A DNA stretch of 64,000 nt from Geopsychrobacter electrodiphilus DSM 16401. Its GTDB lineage: Bacteria; Desulfobacterota; Desulfuromonadia; Desulfuromonadales; Geopsychrobacteraceae. A model generated the notes under the pieces. That model made no database searches. It saw nothing but the letters and a program-made list of their open reading frames with translations, and had not been told where the DNA came from. The stretch lies in the NCBI RefSeq assembly GCF_000384395.1, contig NZ_ARWE01000001.1:2134894-2198893 (forward strand), given 5' to 3'. This document shows, one piece after another, positions 46,588 through 56,436 of the stretch (position 1 is its first letter; every line of letters starts with the position of its first letter). A program made the position numbers and the translations under genes.

Positions 46588-47086
46588 CCAACAGTCTCCA
46601 CGTCTCGCTGAAGTTCATAAAGCAAAAATCACTCCGCGGGATATTAACACAAATAAAACGAACCAGAGTTTTCACTTTGCTTCATCAAGTTAGGATCAAA
46701 TCGTACTTAATATCTGCCCTAAAACCCAGGCAGGAGAATATATACACCGACCAGACGGGGGCAGAAGTCCCCGACGGTTTTAAGCGCGGCATCCTCAACA
46801 TGGACCAGACAACTACCCCCTGATCAGCCACTCTCTATTTCGACGATGACATGAATAAATATGCATGGTACCAACCGGGATGAGACCGGGGATAAAAGAT
46901 TTTATCGTTTATATTCAGCGTGTTGTGTAACTGTAACTTAATAATTTCTATGTAGCCCTGAGTGCCCCACCATCAAACGAGACCTGAAAGTCAGATAAAT
47001 TCTTGAAATCGCACGTTCATTGCCTATATGATCGGGCATATTTCTGACACTTTATCTCTTCACTGCAGCTCACAAGGACTTTCCCA
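46588..47086. other. Intergenic region between divergent thioesterase and SH3 genes
   Basis: This 499-base gap separates divergent genes and must hold both promoters. Only the plus-strand promoter at 47003-47032 is clear. A small GGGG/CCCC hairpin near 46778 and short direct repeats near 46880 are not convincing as RNA structures. No ORF of note. Confidence 0.5.
47003..47032 (+). promoter_or_regulatory. Sigma-70 promoter of the SH3-domain gene
   Basis: TTGAAA (47003-47008) and TATGAT (47027-47032) are separated by 18 bases, about 55 bases upstream of the ATG at 47087. Confidence 0.6.
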
Positions 47087-47716
47087 ATGAAAACGCTCGT
47101 GACAGCACTGTGCCTGCTGACCTTTTTAGCGGGCCCCTCTTTTGCCGAAACGCGCTATATCTCTGACCTCCTGGTCGTTACTGTGCGCAATGCTCCGACT
47201 AACGATGCTGCCACTTTGACCACGGTTGTGACCGGCGAGCCGCTTGAAGTCCTTAATGACCTCAAAGAGTACGTTCATATCCGAACGGCTAAAGGCATTG
47301 AGGGCTATGTGCGCAGCCAATACGTCAGCACGGACCTGCCAAAGACCGTGCAAATTGAACGCCTCAACAATGAAAATACAAAACTGAAACAACAGGTCAC
47401 AGAACTCTCAAAAAACCTGGACAGCAGTAAAAGTAATGGCGAAATTCTGGGCAAAACTGAAAAAGAGTTAGCTCAGGTTCAGAAAGAGTACAAATCCTTG
47501 CAAAACAGTTCGGCCAACGTGCTGCAGATCACGCGGGAACGCGACCTGCTCCAACAAGAAAACAGCGATCTGGTCAGCCGCATGGAGCAGCTCAAACAAG
47601 AGAATGATCTCTATCTGAGAACGGGTGTGATCAAGTGGTTTCTAGCCGGAGCCGGCGTCCTCTTGCTGGGCTGGCTCCTCGGTAAAATCTCGCGTAAGAA
47701 AAAACGGAACTTTTAA
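47087..47716 (+). CDS. SH3-domain, coiled-coil membrane-anchored protein (TIGR04211/YgiM type)
   Basis: The 209-residue protein has a signal peptide (cleaved after GPSFA) and a bacterial SH3 domain (about 22-85, LLVVTVRNAPTNDAATLTTV and GIEGYVRSQYV). A coiled coil (90-175) follows, then one C-terminal membrane segment (about 184-200, VIKWFLAGAGVLLLGWLL) and a basic tail. This is the layout of TIGR04211 proteins such as E. coli YgiM. It is likely periplasmic, tethered to the inner membrane, and may contact peptidoglycan. It is monocistronic. Confidence 0.85.
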   Translation: MKTLVTALCLLTFLAGPSFAETRYISDLLVVTVRNAPTNDAATLTTVVTGEPLEVLNDLKEYVHIRTAKGIEGYVRSQYVSTDLPKTVQIERLNNENTKLKQQVTELSKNLDSSKSNGEILGKTEKELAQVQKEYKSLQNSSANVLQITRERDLLQQENSDLVSRMEQLKQENDLYLRTGVIKWFLAGAGVLLLGWLLGKISRKKKRNF

Positions 47717-48303
47717 ACAAGTCGTTTAATATACCTCTTCTGGGCTCCTCTCTGCGGTCCCCCTTTCCGTTCAAATATATTCCGAGTCTGTTCCTCGGTT
47801 TCCTCTTCAGGCGCAGTCAACCGCTCCGCCGCCGGACCATCCCCGGTCGCGGATGGCTGTGATCGGGGTTCCGCTTTGCCTTCGCCTTCGACCTTCCCGC
47901 AACCTGTGCCTGCCCATATTGACCGCGCGGATTCCAAATTCCAGCAACTTTAATTCCCGAGAGACCCCCAATCTGCAAAGCTGCATGTCTCCAGATCAAT
48001 GGCAAGTCAAGCATCTTTTACCTTGGTGCTACAAACGACAACGATTGACAGGTGATTTCTAACTTTTTTTCGGGAGCTAAATCATTCGAGAATTTGTATT
48101 ACCGGGACAATCCATTTTGTTTCAATTTTTATTTCAGCGAGCCAACTTTGTGTTAAACTCTCTTCGTGAGCTTAACTCAATGTTTAAAACATGCTTAAAA
48201 CGCTGGCGTTAACCCCCGTTTTGTCACACAACCGACAATATCAACCACAGGCGCAGCTTCAAAGCCAACCCTGGCAACTGATGTTACGCGTGAAGGGACC
48301 CTG
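47717..48303. other. 587-base gap without an assignable gene
   Basis: The first half (47717-47960) is rich in C and G and reads as low-complexity polar sequence in several frames. The second half is AT-rich and should contain the promoter for 48304. No RNA gene, mobile element end or terminator with a clear T tract was recognised. Confidence 0.5.
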
Positions 48304-50493
48304 ATGAGCAACGGGCCAATCCGTATTCTAACCATAGATGACGAAGAGAGCATCCGCACAAGCTTTCGCCTCTATCTCGAGGACTTCGACTATGAAGTGC
48401 TCGAAGCGAAAAACGGTCGCGAAGGACTTGCGTTATTTACCAGTGAAAAACCGGATCTGGTGCTGTGCGATCTGCGGATGCCTGAAGTTGATGGTCTGGA
48501 GGTTCTGTCCAGAGTACGTGAATCTTCTCCCGATACTCCGATCATTGTCGTGTCGGGTACCGGGGTGATCAGCGATGCCATCGAGGCGGTTCAATGCGGC
48601 GCCTGGAACTACCTGTTAAAACCGATCCAAAATTTCTCAACCCTGCACCATGCTGTCGAACAAGCGCTGGAACGAGCGCGTCTCATTCGCGAGAATCGTA
48701 CCTATCAGACCCAACTCGAAGAAGAAGTAATCTCCCGCACTCAAGATCTGCAAGAGACAATGGAGGACCTGAAGAACACTAATTATCAGGTCAAGATGAG
48801 TGAAGAGCGCTATCGTTCAATTTACGAAAATCTTCAGGATGTCTATTTTGAGATTCTGCTCGATGGCGAGATTCGCGAAGTCAGTCCATCGATCAACCGC
48901 ATTTCCGACTACACAAACAAAGAACTTATCGGAGACAATGTCTGGCAATTTTATCCCCGCCGTGAAGATCGGGAACGCTTCATCGACGACCTTAAACAGC
49001 AGGGCTATGTCTCCGACTATGAACTCCAACTTCGAGACAGAGGCGGGCGGATTATCCCCTGCTCAATCAATGCAAGACTCATAGCGGCCCGGGAAGACCG
49101 GCCTTCCATTATATGTGGCACCCTCCGCGACATCAGCGAGCGCAAACTCGCCGAGGCCCACATTGAGCGCCTTGCTTATTACGATGCACTGACCGACCTG
49201 CCAAACCGCCGACTGCTGATCGACCGCCTTGAACGCGACCTTGCCCGTGCCCGGCGCCACAAACACTATGGTGCCATGTTGTTTCTTGATCTTGACCGTT
49301 TCAAAAACATTAATGATTCACTTGGGCACCATGTCGGCGATGCCCTGCTTGAAGAAGTGGCTCGTCGCCTGACCAGTGACCTTAGGCTCGAAGATACGGT
49401 TTCGAGGCTCGGAGGAGATGAGTTCATCATGCTGCTGGCCGATATGGGGACAGAACCGTCCACCGCCGCGTCCCAGACCCAGGCCAAGGCCGAACAGGTT
49501 CAGAAGCACCTGTCACAACCCTACAAGGTGCTCGGTCACGACCTGCACATTACCCCAAGCATCGGTGTGGCTATCTTCCCGTCGGACGATGATCCTAACG
49601 AAGATGGCAATGATATTTTACGCCATGCCGACACTGCTATGTACCGTGCTAAGGATGATGGGCGCGATTTAATCCGATTTTTCCTGCCCAGCATGCAAGC
49701 TGCCGCCGATCAGCGCCTGAGTATCGAAAAAGACCTGCGATTCGCCCTGGAACGCAATGAAATGCAGCTGTATTTTCAGCCTCAGGTCGATGGGAAAGGG
49801 CAGATAGTTGGTGCCGAAACCTTACTGCGCTGGCAGCATCCAGAAAAGGGCTTTATCTCGCCCGCCGATTTCATCCCGGTGGCGGAAGCGACCGGGTTGA
49901 TTCTCCCCATCGGACTTTGGGTTCTGGAGATGTCCTGCTGGCAGATCAAAAAATGGAGTGACGCTGGACTCTCAATTGGTCACCTCGCTGTCAACGTCAG
50001 CCCACGTCAGTTTCGTCAACCCGGGTTCATCAGCCAGATTCATCAGGTCGTTGCCAAGACCGGGGCAGATGCACAGCAGTTGGGACTGGAACTGACCGAA
50101 GGCATGGTCATCGACAATATCAACGATACAATCGAAAAAATGCAGGGTCTCAAGAGTATGGGAATCGAATTATCAATCGATGATTTCGGCACCGGGTACT
50201 CTTCGCTTGCCTACCTTAAACGCTTGCCCCTCGATATCATCAAAATCGATCAATCCTTTGTGCGTGACATTCAAACCGATGCCGGTGACGCCGCAATTGT
50301 TGAAACGATCATCGCCATGGCCCACCATCTTGGCTTACGTGTCATCGCCGAAGGGGTAGAAACTGATTTTGAGTTTGACTTTCTCAACCAGCGAAACTGC
50401 AGAGGTTATCAGGGTTACTATTTCAGTCGCCCTATTCCTGAGGCTGCCTTCACCAGCATGCTGGCCTCCAACAAGCCACTCCCCCTTGACTGA
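48304..50493 (+). CDS. REC-PAS-GGDEF-EAL c-di-GMP regulator
   Basis: The 729-residue protein has a receiver domain (1-120, acceptor Asp in LVLCDLRMPEVDG), a coiled coil, a PAS domain (about 165-285), a GGDEF domain (about 295-455) and an EAL domain (about 475-725). The cyclase site SRLGGDEF and its RxxD inhibitory site (RLED) are intact. In the phosphodiesterase domain the signature reads ETLLRW rather than EALLRW, with ELTEG, DDFGTGYSSL, KIDQSF and EGVET retained. Both activities may therefore be possible. The kinase gene follows after 83 bases. Confidence 0.93.
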   Translation: MSNGPIRILTIDDEESIRTSFRLYLEDFDYEVLEAKNGREGLALFTSEKPDLVLCDLRMPEVDGLEVLSRVRESSPDTPIIVVSGTGVISDAIEAVQCGAWNYLLKPIQNFSTLHHAVEQALERARLIRENRTYQTQLEEEVISRTQDLQETMEDLKNTNYQVKMSEERYRSIYENLQDVYFEILLDGEIREVSPSINRISDYTNKELIGDNVWQFYPRREDRERFIDDLKQQGYVSDYELQLRDRGGRIIPCSINARLIAAREDRPSIICGTLRDISERKLAEAHIERLAYYDALTDLPNRRLLIDRLERDLARARRHKHYGAMLFLDLDRFKNINDSLGHHVGDALLEEVARRLTSDLRLEDTVSRLGGDEFIMLLADMGTEPSTAASQTQAKAEQVQKHLSQPYKVLGHDLHITPSIGVAIFPSDDDPNEDGNDILRHADTAMYRAKDDGRDLIRFFLPSMQAAADQRLSIEKDLRFALERNEMQLYFQPQVDGKGQIVGAETLLRWQHPEKGFISPADFIPVAEATGLILPIGLWVLEMSCWQIKKWSDAGLSIGHLAVNVSPRQFRQPGFISQIHQVVAKTGADAQQLGLELTEGMVIDNINDTIEKMQGLKSMGIELSIDDFGTGYSSLAYLKRLPLDIIKIDQSFVRDIQTDAGDAAIVETIIAMAHHLGLRVIAEGVETDFEFDFLNQRNCRGYQGYYFSRPIPEAAFTSMLASNKPLPLD

Positions 50494-50576
50494 CGCGGGA
50501 TGAGTCGACCATTCAAACTGTGCTGCAATAAGTTCCAGTTCTGCGTACTCCTCGTGCAATACAGGGGGCACTCAAG

Positions 50577-53021
50577 GTGACACGACAACAACCTTCACTC
50601 CCTGAAAAAAAAAGCGAGCACTTACTTCATCGCGCGAGCGCTCCGTTTAAGTCTTTACTTTTCCCCTTCCTGCTTATCGTTGTATTAGTCATCGTCGGCA
50701 CCAGCTGGGTCAGCTATTATGTTCACCGAAGGGCCCTGCAACAGAGCCTCATCCAGCAGGTTGAAGTACAGATGCGAACTGTCAGTGCCCCCATCCAAAT
50801 GTATCTGCAGAATCAGCTTGATACCCTGATGAACGACAACAGATCAATCGCCGGACAATATAACATTCGGCGGGAGATCTATCGAATTTTGGACAATCCT
50901 CACCGCAAAGATTTCGGGACTGAACTCCACCGTCTTTTGATCCATAATGACTACGAGCTCAGGCAGGAAAATGTCTCCTTGCTTGATGATCAAGGTCGAC
51001 AAATTTTCAATTACGGGAATAATTCAATTATCAACTCCGCCGATGTCGATATCGCCGCCGCTCTCAAAGGACTTGAGTTTAGCAATATTATCAAGGAGGG
51101 GAAACTCTGGAGGCTCAGATCTCTTGTCCCTCTCCGTGAAGGCAAGCGCACAAGGGGAGTATTGGTGCTGACACTGGGACTGAATATTGTCCTGAACGAA
51201 TACGCATCGCAAAATCAAATGAATCTAGCGATCGCTGACCGCAATGGGATTCAAGCATTAAGCACTAATATTGTACTCGACCATTTAAACTTTGATCCCA
51301 TCGTGATTGAACAGGTTCTTGATGGGACCCCGATACACCCCGAGATCAACTTGCAACATGACCGCCACTACCATTTCAAGGTATTAACTATCGGCACCCA
51401 TAGGTTTGTGCTTATTACAGAAATCGGGCTGGGCCATATCTCACAAATTTTACAACAAAAAAAACAGGAGGTTATTCATTTAACCCTGATCATGCTCGCG
51501 CTGCTCTTACCCTTCAGTCTCTGGTTAGTGCGCCTGCTCCTGAACCCTCTCAATGAACTACGTCAACGGGTCGCCGGTGTCACACAAAAACTTTCAGGGA
51601 TCTCTCTCGAAGATTATCACGGGCATGAAATTAAACGTCTGGTTGGAACCTTTGACGGCATGGCTGCGGCTCTTGAAGAGCATGAGGAAGCTCGTCAACA
51701 GGTTGAAGAGTTGCTGAAACAGGAGCGTGCAAGCCTTGAGGTCAAAATCAAAGAGCGTACTCAGGAAATGGAACTAACCAATGATTTACTGCAAAGAGAA
51801 ATAGGAGAACGTACCCGCACCCAGCTGAAAGCCGAAGGCCTTCAGAAACTCCTTACCGGCATCATTGACGCCATGCCGTCGATGCTTATCGGTATTGATC
51901 GTCAGGGACGGATCACCCAATGGAACCTTGAAACGCAAAAAATCAGTGATCTTTCTCTGGAACAGGTTAAAGGCGATCCGTTTTATGAAGCCCTCCCCTG
52001 TTTGAAACCGGTCCGCGTTGCTATCGAACAAACGCTGCGCGAAGAGACCCCGCAAAAGCTATCTCACGTGAATTGGCCTGCCAACCCATCTGATCAACTG
52101 ATGGATGTCATGATTTATCCTCTGGATGCTGAACAGGGCGGAGGAGCTGTGATTCGAATTGATAATGTCACCGAACGCACTCGGTTCGATGAAATGATCA
52201 TGCAGACTGAGAAAATGGTTTCGGTTGGAGGCCTGGCTGCCGGAATGGCCCATGAGATTAACAACCCGCTGGCCAGCATTATTCAGAGCGCACAGATTAT
52301 AAAGCAACGGCTCTCGCCAGAGATGCCCAAAAACATCAGCTGCGCAGAGAATCTCGGCATTCCACTCGAGAGCATAAACAGCTACCTTAATGAGCGTCAG
52401 ATCCCCAATATGGTCACTACGATTCTTGATTCCGGACAACGTGCTGGCGAAATTGTTAAAAGCATGCTCAACTTTACCCAGGGGAATGATCCGAGTAAAT
52501 CAGCTCAGAAAATCACGGAATTGCTGGAACAAGCCATTGAGCATGCAAAGAAAGATTATAATTTAAAAAAGCATCACCATTTTCAGCAGATCACAATAAT
52601 TCGCGACTACGCTGAAGAATTGCCTGTAATTTTTTGCAATGCGGGACAAATTGAGCAGGTTTTTTTCAACCTGTTACAAAATTCCGCTCAGGCCCTTTCA
52701 ACCAGAGCTCCAGATGAAGTCCCGCCGCAGATCAGGCTGCGCGTTGGGCAAGAGGAGCAGATGCTCGTCATCAGTCTGTCAGACAACGGCCCGGGGATTA
52801 GTTCTGATATCCAGAAACGCATCTTTGAACCTTTCTTCACCACTAAGGATATTGGGATGGGAACTGGTCTCGGTCTTTCTGTCACCTATTTCATTGTGAC
52901 CGAAATTCATGGCGGCCAGCTCAGAGTTGACAGTGAGCCGAACAAGGGCTGTTCTTTCACGATCCATCTACCGTTAGGGCAACCACCGACTTCAAACATA
53001 ACTCAAAAAAAACAAAACTAA
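50577..53021 (+). CDS. Sensor histidine kinase (Cache-HAMP-PAS-HisKA-HATPase)
   Basis: This 814-residue inner-membrane kinase has a membrane segment at about 27-47, a long periplasmic Cache-like domain (50-300), a second segment (about 305-325), HAMP and a coiled coil to about 415. A PAS domain (about 420-525) follows, then a phospho-acceptor helix [13 protein letters not shown] and a HATPase with [17 protein letters not shown] and GTGLGLSV. An insert of about 50 residues separates the His helix from the second helix. The GTG start has a GGGGG nine bases upstream. It probably phosphorylates the regulator encoded just upstream. Confidence 0.93.
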   Translation: MTRQQPSLPEKKSEHLLHRASAPFKSLLFPFLLIVVLVIVGTSWVSYYVHRRALQQSLIQQVEVQMRTVSAPIQMYLQNQLDTLMNDNRSIAGQYNIRREIYRILDNPHRKDFGTELHRLLIHNDYELRQENVSLLDDQGRQIFNYGNNSIINSADVDIAAALKGLEFSNIIKEGKLWRLRSLVPLREGKRTRGVLVLTLGLNIVLNEYASQNQMNLAIADRNGIQALSTNIVLDHLNFDPIVIEQVLDGTPIHPEINLQHDRHYHFKVLTIGTHRFVLITEIGLGHISQILQQKKQEVIHLTLIMLALLLPFSLWLVRLLLNPLNELRQRVAGVTQKLSGISLEDYHGHEIKRLVGTFDGMAAALEEHEEARQQVEELLKQERASLEVKIKERTQEMELTNDLLQREIGERTRTQLKAEGLQKLLTGIIDAMPSMLIGIDRQGRITQWNLETQKISDLSLEQVKGDPFYEALPCLKPVRVAIEQTLREETPQKLSHVNWPANPSDQLMDVMIYPLDAEQGGGAVIRIDNVTERTRFDEMIMQTEKMVSVGGLAAGMAHEINNPLASIIQSAQIIKQRLSPEMPKNISCAENLGIPLESINSYLNERQIPNMVTTILDSGQRAGEIVKSMLNFTQGNDPSKSAQKITELLEQAIEHAKKDYNLKKHHHFQQITIIRDYAEELPVIFCNAGQIEQVFFNLLQNSAQALSTRAPDEVPPQIRLRVGQEEQMLVISLSDNGPGISSDIQKRIFEPFFTTKDIGMGTGLGLSVTYFIVTEIHGGQLRVDSEPNKGCSFTIHLPLGQPPTSNITQKKQN

Positions 53022-53296
53022 GCCCGGTGAAGAATTTCCTTATTTTTCACATACTGCAAGAACATAATTTTGTGCGCATTCAATAAAACATCCCTGCCGT
53101 CAACAGCTTAGCCCTCAACTATTGACAGGCTGGCGCGAATCGTTCATCTTTTCGTCTCACCAAGCAGTTGCCAGAGTCATAGGTGTGTCCCTAAACTAAG
53201 TTTTGTTTATCTGTAGGACTGACCAACCCACCATCGTGGCATTACTGATATTTAAGCGCCCCAATAACCTTGAGAAAAATTTCAGGAGACCATTCA

Positions 53297-53806
53297 ATGA
53301 GTCAAAACACTTCTATTATTTTACAAACCAGCATGGGCGAAATCACCATTGAACTCGATGGTGAGAATGCCCCGCTCAGCAGTGAAAACTTTCTGGCATA
53401 TGCCAAGGACGCAATCTACGACGGCACGATTTTTCACCGTGTCATCCCTGGATTCATGATCCAGGGGGGTGGATTCACCAGTGACATGAACCAGAAACCG
53501 ACCAGGGCGCCTATCAAGAATGAAGCCTCCAACGGCTTGAAGAACCTGCGCGGGACCCTGGCGATGGCCAGGACACAAGTCGTGGACAGCGCCACTTGCC
53601 AGTTTTTTATCAATCTGGTCGACAACGCATTTCTCGATCACAAGGGTCAAGCCGCTAACGCCTACGGATATGCCGTATTTGCCAAGGTGACCGCCGGGAT
53701 GGATGTGGTTGATGCAATAGCCAAGGTCCCGACGGGCAGCCATGGCCCACATCAGGATGTCCCTAAAGAGGCGGTTGTCATCGAAAAGGTCAGCGTCTGT
53801 AGCTGA
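53297..53806 (+). CDS. ppiB: Cyclophilin-type peptidyl-prolyl isomerase
   Basis: This is a cytoplasmic prolyl isomerase of 169 residues. It has the cyclophilin pattern [37 protein letters not shown] and [14 protein letters not shown]. The usual Trp near the active site is absent, as in E. coli PpiB-like enzymes. The start is the ATG at 53297, with AGGAG eight bases upstream. A TTG nine codons earlier reads through the Shine-Dalgarno and is unlikely. Confidence 0.95.
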   Translation: MSQNTSIILQTSMGEITIELDGENAPLSSENFLAYAKDAIYDGTIFHRVIPGFMIQGGGFTSDMNQKPTRAPIKNEASNGLKNLRGTLAMARTQVVDSATCQFFINLVDNAFLDHKGQAANAYGYAVFAKVTAGMDVVDAIAKVPTGSHGPHQDVPKEAVVIEKVSVCS

Positions 53807-53847
53807 TTGTTCTGATCGCGAGATTGTCAGACTAGCCGAATCGCTGC

Positions 53848-53876
53848 GGGCCGCCTCCTTGGGGCGGCCTTCTTTT
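53848..53876 (+). terminator. Terminator of ppiB
   Basis: A 7-bp GC stem (GGCCGCC / GGCGGCC) with a seven-base loop is followed by TTCTTTT, 42 bases past the ppiB stop and just ahead of mntP. Confidence 0.8.
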
Positions 53877-53888
53877 ACGGGATAATCG

Positions 53889-54458
53889 ATGGATTTATTC
53901 ACCCTGCTTGGGATTGCCATGGCGCTGGCCATGGACGCCTTTGCGGTTGCCCTTGGGGCAGGACTGATCTTGCCCCGACTGACCGGAAGACACCTGTTTC
54001 GATTCGGCTTTCATTTCGGGCTGTTTCAGGCCTTGATGCCCCTGCTCGGCTGGGCGGCCGGGCGCGGGTTGCGCTCTACCATTGAGGCCTATGATCACTG
54101 GATCGCGTTTGCCCTGTTGGCGGTGATAGGCGTGCGCATGTGTCAAGGCGCCCTCAGGCAGGATGCGAAGAATGCCGCACCCAAGGATCCAACACGAGGC
54201 TGGTCGCTGATCATGCTCTCGATTGCTACCAGCATTGACGCTTTGGCCGTCGGTCTGACTCTGGCGATGCTCGGCAGCCCAATTTTTATCCCAGCGTTAA
54301 TCATTGGTCTCGTCTGTGCGGTCCTAACTTTGCTCGGGATGTTCCTCGGACGCAAGATTGGCCGAAACTGGGGGCCAAGGGTTGAATTCGCCGGTGGTCT
54401 TCTGTTGTTCGGCATTGGCCTGAAAATTCTGCTTGAACACACTCTGCTCAACGGATAA
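53889..54458 (+). CDS. mntP: Manganese efflux pump MntP
   Basis: MntP is an inner-membrane Mn(II) exporter. The 189-residue protein has six membrane segments in two repeats. The conserved Asp motifs are AMALAMDAFAVALG near residue 15 and LSIATSIDALAVGL near 115. The duplication and these two charged motifs define the family. Its stop overlaps the aguA start by one base (TAATG). No manganese riboswitch was recognised upstream. Confidence 0.94.
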   Translation: MDLFTLLGIAMALAMDAFAVALGAGLILPRLTGRHLFRFGFHFGLFQALMPLLGWAAGRGLRSTIEAYDHWIAFALLAVIGVRMCQGALRQDAKNAAPKDPTRGWSLIMLSIATSIDALAVGLTLAMLGSPIFIPALIIGLVCAVLTLLGMFLGRKIGRNWGPRVEFAGGLLLFGIGLKILLEHTLLNG

Positions 54459-55501
54459 TGCAGATGAAAAGCTTAAAAAAAGTCAGACTCCCTGCCGAGT
54501 GGGAAGCTCAGGACGCGGTACTTCTTGCCTGGCCCCATGAAAAAACCGACTGGGTCGATCAGCTTGCGAGTGCGCAACGAACCTTTATAAAAATTATCAA
54601 AGAGATCAGCCGCTTTGAGGTTGTTCTATTGATTGTTCATGACGAAGAGAGTGTCCGCCGTCAGCTGCAGGCAGCTAAACTCAACCTGGATCGGATCCAT
54701 CTGTACCAACTCCCCTACAATGATACCTGGGCGCGTGATTTTGGTCCCTTGGGTGTTCAGGTCGATGCAAAGGTGCAGCTTCTCGATTTTATTTTCAACG
54801 GCTGGGGAAATAAATTTTGCGCCGAACAGGACAATCAAATCTCACAAAGACTTGCGGCGGCCGGCGCTTTTGGAGACACACCACTGCAATCGATCGACCT
54901 GGTACTTGAAGGGGGAAGCATAGAATCCGACGGTGCTGGAACCCTGCTCACCACCAGCGCCTGCCTGCTGGAGCAAAATCGCAATCCGCAATATTCCCAA
55001 ACGCAAATCGAAGCAAAGCTTAAACGTCTCTTTGGCGTCGAACAGATCTTATGGTTAGAGCATGGGGTTTTACAAGGGGATGACACCGATAGCCACATCG
55101 ACACCCTGGCGCGCTTCGTTCCGCACAACACCATTATCTTTCAAGGCTGCGGGGAGCCGGCGGATGAACATTATTCGGAGTTAGCGGCGATGCGCGAGCA
55201 GTTGGCCAGATTCAGAAACGCAGCGGGAGAACCGTACCAGCTTTTAACCCTCCCCTGGCCTGCGCCCTGCTATGATGGAGATAACAACCGTCTGCCGGCA
55301 ACCTATGCTAACTTTCTGATCATCAATGATGCCGTCCTCGTTCCGACCTATATGGATCCGGCGGATGCCGAGGCGCTCAGAGTTATTGCGCAGGCATTCC
55401 CCGAACGGCAGATCGTTCCGGTTAACTGCCGTGCTCTCATCGAGCAGCATGGCTCCTTGCATTGCGTCACCATGCAATTTCCCAAGGGAGTTTTAAAATG
55501 A
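54458..55501 (+). CDS. aguA: Agmatine deiminase
   Basis: AguA hydrolyses agmatine to N-carbamoylputrescine and ammonia in putrescine synthesis. The 347-residue guanidino-modifying enzyme has YNDTWARDFGP, VLEGGSIESDGAG, the catalytic His in DDTDSHIDTLARF and the catalytic Cys in GSLHCVTMQ near the C-terminus. The ATG overlaps the mntP stop. A second ATG two codons on is possible. The partner aguB overlaps its 3' end by four bases. Confidence 0.96.
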   Translation: MQMKSLKKVRLPAEWEAQDAVLLAWPHEKTDWVDQLASAQRTFIKIIKEISRFEVVLLIVHDEESVRRQLQAAKLNLDRIHLYQLPYNDTWARDFGPLGVQVDAKVQLLDFIFNGWGNKFCAEQDNQISQRLAAAGAFGDTPLQSIDLVLEGGSIESDGAGTLLTTSACLLEQNRNPQYSQTQIEAKLKRLFGVEQILWLEHGVLQGDDTDSHIDTLARFVPHNTIIFQGCGEPADEHYSELAAMREQLARFRNAAGEPYQLLTLPWPAPCYDGDNNRLPATYANFLIINDAVLVPTYMDPADAEALRVIAQAFPERQIVPVNCRALIEQHGSLHCVTMQFPKGVLK

Positions 55502-56373
55502 CCCTGAAAATCGCCCTGCTTCAACAGAAACGTACGGGGAATCTCCAACAGAATATTGACGACAGCTGTGCCGAAATCCGCACAGCCTCAAGCTCAGGCG
55601 CACGGCTCGTGGTTCTGCAGGAACTGCACAACAGCCTCTATTTCTGTCAGACGGAGGACGCCAGACGCTTCGATCTGGCTGAAAGCATCCCCGGTCCATC
55701 GACCGAACTTTTTAGCGCATTGGCGGCAGAGCTCGGGATTGTGCTGGTCCTCTCGCTCTTTGAAAAACGCAGCAGCGGGCTCTATCACAACACGGCCGTG
55801 GTCATCGAAGCCGATGGCAGTATCGCTGGCTGCTATCGTAAAATGCATATCCCCGATGATCCGGGGTTTTACGAGAAATTTTATTTTACTGAAGGGGATC
55901 TTGGCTTTCATCCGATTCCGACATCCGTCGGCAAACTCGGGGTGCTGGTCTGCTGGGATCAGTGGTTCCCGGAGGCGGCGCGTCTGATGGCATTGGCTGG
56001 AGCTGAAATTTTGATCTACCCCACCGCTATCGGTTGGGATCCCGCCGATCAATTAGATGAGAAACAGCGCCAACTCGATGCCTGGCAAACCGTCCAGCGT
56101 GGACACGCCATTGCCAATGGCCTCCCGCTGCTGTCGATCAATCGTTGTGGTAAAGAGCTCGCACCTGAGGGTCCCGGCGAGATCGACTTCTGGGGGAAGA
56201 GTTTTGCCTGCGGTCCGCAAGGCGAATTTCTTTGTCAAGCCGGTGAAGACCCGGAAACCCTGCTGGTGGATCTCGACCTCGGACGCTGTGAGCAGGTCAG
56301 AAGAATCTGGCCATTTTTACGCGATCGGCGTATCGATGCTTATTCGGACCTACTGAAGCGTTTTAGAGACTGA
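55498..56373 (+). CDS. aguB: N-carbamoylputrescine amidase
   Basis: AguB is a nitrilase-family enzyme that converts N-carbamoylputrescine to putrescine. The 291 residues carry the Glu-Lys-Cys triad: E42 (VVLQELHNS), Lys in YRKMHIPDDPGFYEKFYF, and Cys in LVCWDQWFPEAAR. The start is the ATG at 55498 in an ATGA overlap with aguA, with AAGGGAG inside the aguA 3' end. The pair completes a two-step agmatine route to putrescine. Confidence 0.96.
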   Translation: MTLKIALLQQKRTGNLQQNIDDSCAEIRTASSSGARLVVLQELHNSLYFCQTEDARRFDLAESIPGPSTELFSALAAELGIVLVLSLFEKRSSGLYHNTAVVIEADGSIAGCYRKMHIPDDPGFYEKFYFTEGDLGFHPIPTSVGKLGVLVCWDQWFPEAARLMALAGAEILIYPTAIGWDPADQLDEKQRQLDAWQTVQRGHAIANGLPLLSINRCGKELAPEGPGEIDFWGKSFACGPQGEFLCQAGEDPETLLVDLDLGRCEQVRRIWPFLRDRRIDAYSDLLKRFRD

Positions 56374-56380
56374 CAAACTA

Positions 56381-56415
56381 AAAAAGGGCGCTTCATCAAT
56401 GGAAGCGCCCTTTTT
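56381..56415. terminator. Bidirectional terminator between aguB and metK
   Basis: Perfect 14-bp arms AAAAAGGGCGCTTC and GAAGCGCCCTTTTT surround a seven-base loop. It lies 8 bases past aguB and 22 bases past the metK stop, and serves both convergent genes. Confidence 0.92.
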
Positions 56416-56436
56416 AAAACAGCATTAAAACCCGTG

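Noticed and set aside
46770-46800. GGGG-N-CCCC hairpin as a terminator
   Set aside because: The stem is only four base pairs, no T run follows, and it lies between divergent genes.
46880-48062. Possible c-di-GMP (GEMM) riboswitch in the two large gaps
   Set aside because: GCAAAGC-like fragments occur but the conserved flanking stems, GNRA loop and receptor could not be assembled.
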